A DNA stretch of 35,062 nt from positions 1-35,062 of the forward strand of contig CAIOJO010000378.1 of assembly GCA_903858635.1 (NCBI GenBank), read 5' to 3'. The notes beneath the pieces are model-generated. The model was given only the letters and a program-made list of their open reading frames with translations. It had not been told where the DNA came from and did no database searches. Shown in pieces: positions 33,892 through 35,062 of this stretch. The DNA is from an uncultured Telmatospirillum sp. (lineage in GTDB: Bacteria > Pseudomonadota > Alphaproteobacteria > Rhodospirillales > Magnetospirillaceae). The stretch's first letter is position 1; each line of letters opens with the position of its first letter. The translations under genes and the position numbers were made by a program.

Positions 33892-35062
33892 CTACTTGAA
33901 CATGACGAAGGCCTTCTGGAGGGTGATCCAGATCCCCCAGCCCAGCGGGATCCACACCGCCAGCCAGGCCAGTCCCACCGTCCAATTGCGCTGGATTTCA
34001 CCGGCCACGGCGATGTGGTCCTGGATGAAATGCGGGTGGGTGTCGTCGGCGGCCTTCCGCTCCTCGGCCGCTTCCTCGGGATTCATATGCAGGGTTTCCG
34101 ACACCGGGCGGATCAGCCAGTTGCACAGGAAGCCGACCAGCAGCAAGGCGGCCAGGACGTACATGGTGATGTTGTAGGCCTCGGACCGGGGCACCCCGTG
34201 CTCCAGCTGGTATTCGCGGATGTAGTTCACCAGCACCGGACCCAGCACCCCGGCGGTCGACCAGGCGGTCAGCAGCCGGCCGTGGATGGCGCCCACCATC
34301 TTGGTGCCGAACATGTCGGCCAGATAGGCCGGCACCGTGGCGAAGCCGCCGCCGTACATCGACAGGATGATGCAGAAGGCCCCGACGAACAGGGCCAGGG
34401 CGGCCCCTTCCGACGACCAGGGGATCGAGGCATAGAGCAGGAAGCCGAGCAGGAAGAAGGTGTAATAGGTCGCCTTGCGGCCGATCTTGTCGGACAGCGA
34501 GGCCCAGAAGAACCGGCCGCCGATGTTGAACAGCGACAACAGGCCGGTGAAGCCGGCCGCCACCGCGGCGATCTGCCCCTTCTGGGCGGCGCTGAGGTCG
34601 TTGAAATTGGCCGCGACGCCGATCAGCTGGCCGCCGAACACTTCCTGCAGCATCGGCGAGGCCATGCCGATGATGCCGATGCCGGCGGTTACATTGAGCG
34701 TCAGGACCGCCCACACCAACCAGAACTGCTTGGTCTTCCAGGCGACGTCGAGATGGACGTGCTTGTCCATCATCAGCGAGCCCTTGGTGCCGGCCGGCGG
34801 CGGGGTCCAGCCGGCGGGCTTCCAATTGGCCGACGGCAGGCGGTAGCCGAGGGCGCCGCCCATCATGAAGACGAAATAGATGGCGCCGAGGACCAGGAAG
34901 GTCTGCCAGACGCCGACGGAAGTCGGGGTGGCGAAATGCTTCATCAGCATGTCGGCCAGCGGGGCGCCGATCATGGCGCCGCCGCCGAAGCCCATGATGG
35001 CCATGCCGGTAGCCATGCCGCGACGGTCGGGAAACCATTTCATCAGGGTCGAGACCGGGGAA
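33892..35062 (-). CDS. OFA-family MFS transporter (oxalate/formate antiporter-like), 5' end outside window
   Basis: At least 389 residues are visible; the frame stays open to the window edge, so the true start lies beyond 35062 (an in-frame ATG at 35043 is internal). The segment WFPDRRGMATGMAIMGFGGG is the typical OFA motif between TM4 and TM5. At least eight membrane segments follow, plus a charged C-terminal part (PEEAAEERKAADD) and a final hydrophobic segment. OFA members carry monocarboxylates or dicarboxylates such as oxalate and formate. Proximity to formate dehydrogenase suggests formate or oxalate uptake or exchange, but other organic acids are possible. A terminator follows the stop. 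Confidence 0.85.
   Translation of the reverse strand, partial: SPVSTLMKWFPDRRGMATGMAIMGFGGGAMIGAPLADMLMKHFATPTSVGVWQTFLVLGAIYFVFMMGGALGYRLPSANWKPAGWTPPPAGTKGSLMMDKHVHLDVAWKTKQFWLVWAVLTLNVTAGIGIIGMASPMLQEVFGGQLIGVAANFNDLSAAQKGQIAAVAAGFTGLLSLFNIGGRFFWASLSDKIGRKATYYTFFLLGFLLYASIPWSSEGAALALFVGAFCIILSMYGGGFATVPAYLADMFGTKMVGAIHGRLLTAWSTAGVLGPVLVNYIREYQLEHGVPRSEAYNITMYVLAALLLVGFLCNWLIRPVSETLHMNPEEAAEERKAADDTHPHFIQDHIAVAGEIQRNWTVGLAWLAVWIPLGWGIWITLQKAFVMFK

Overview
The window looks like a chromosomal stretch of a facultatively anaerobic, high-GC alphaproteobacterium, probably a Magnetospirillum-like member of the Rhodospirillales. It combines Thauera-type enzymes of anaerobic benzoyl-CoA degradation (Had, Oah, Dch, BcrCBAD) with accessory genes typical of alphaproteobacteria such as Rhodopseudomonas: a cysteine-free Rrf2/BadM-like regulator, small GNAT acetyltransferases and a Pat-type protein acetyltransferase. 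The taxonomy is inferred from gene content; no rRNA or marker gene is present.

Layout: (1) 65-5173 (+) is a three-gene unit: an acyl-CoA dehydrogenase with features of a non-decarboxylating glutaryl-CoA dehydrogenase, a pyruvate/oxaloacetate carboxyltransferase carrying two C-terminal biotinyl domains, and a glutaconyl-CoA decarboxylase alpha-type carboxyltransferase. (2) 5258-6463 (-) is a PcaF-type thiolase. (3) 6763-14460 (+) is the core operon had-oah-dch-bcrCBAD, closed by a strong terminator. (4) 14700-17440 holds three paralogous small GNATs, an NAD-type SDR dehydrogenase and the Rrf2 regulator. (5) 17684-20468 (+) is benzoate-CoA ligase plus a second PcaF-type thiolase. (6) 20750-21278 (+) is a BrnT-type toxin with an HTH antitoxin. 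(7) 21379-24033 (-) is a Pat-like acetyltransferase with a degenerate acyl-CoA synthetase half. (8) 24184-27611 is a tungstate ABC transporter (tupBCA) divergent from a DUF2478-MobB fusion. (9) 27621-35062 (-) is an NAD-dependent formate dehydrogenase (fdsGBAD), a LysR regulator and a truncated oxalate/formate-family MFS transporter.

Together regions 1-5 spell a nearly complete route: benzoate, benzoyl-CoA, cyclohexadienoyl-CoA, 6-hydroxy- and 6-oxocyclohexenoyl-CoA, 3-hydroxypimeloyl-CoA, 3-oxopimeloyl-CoA, glutaryl-CoA plus acetyl-CoA, glutaconyl-CoA, crotonyl-CoA. The most unusual part is the last step. The dehydrogenase seems to lack the residues that drive decarboxylation, and next to it lie the parts of a soluble transcarboxylase: an acyl-CoA carboxyltransferase, a keto-acid carboxyltransferase and biotin carriers, with neither a biotin carboxylase nor a membrane Na+-pump subunit in view. 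I propose a glutaconyl-CoA:pyruvate carboxyltransferase that would yield crotonyl-CoA and oxaloacetate without ATP. This is an inference.

Control appears layered. A nearly identical 22-bp element sits in the had promoter and in the GNAT/SDR divergent promoter, with a weaker relative before bclA. The Rrf2 protein is the obvious candidate to bind it. The Pat homologue and the PX4GK motif of the CoA ligase suggest lysine acetylation of the entry enzyme. No ferredoxin or 2-oxoacid:ferredoxin oxidoreductase gene for benzoyl-CoA reductase lies in the window. Regions 8-9 look like a metal-supply plus formate-oxidation module.
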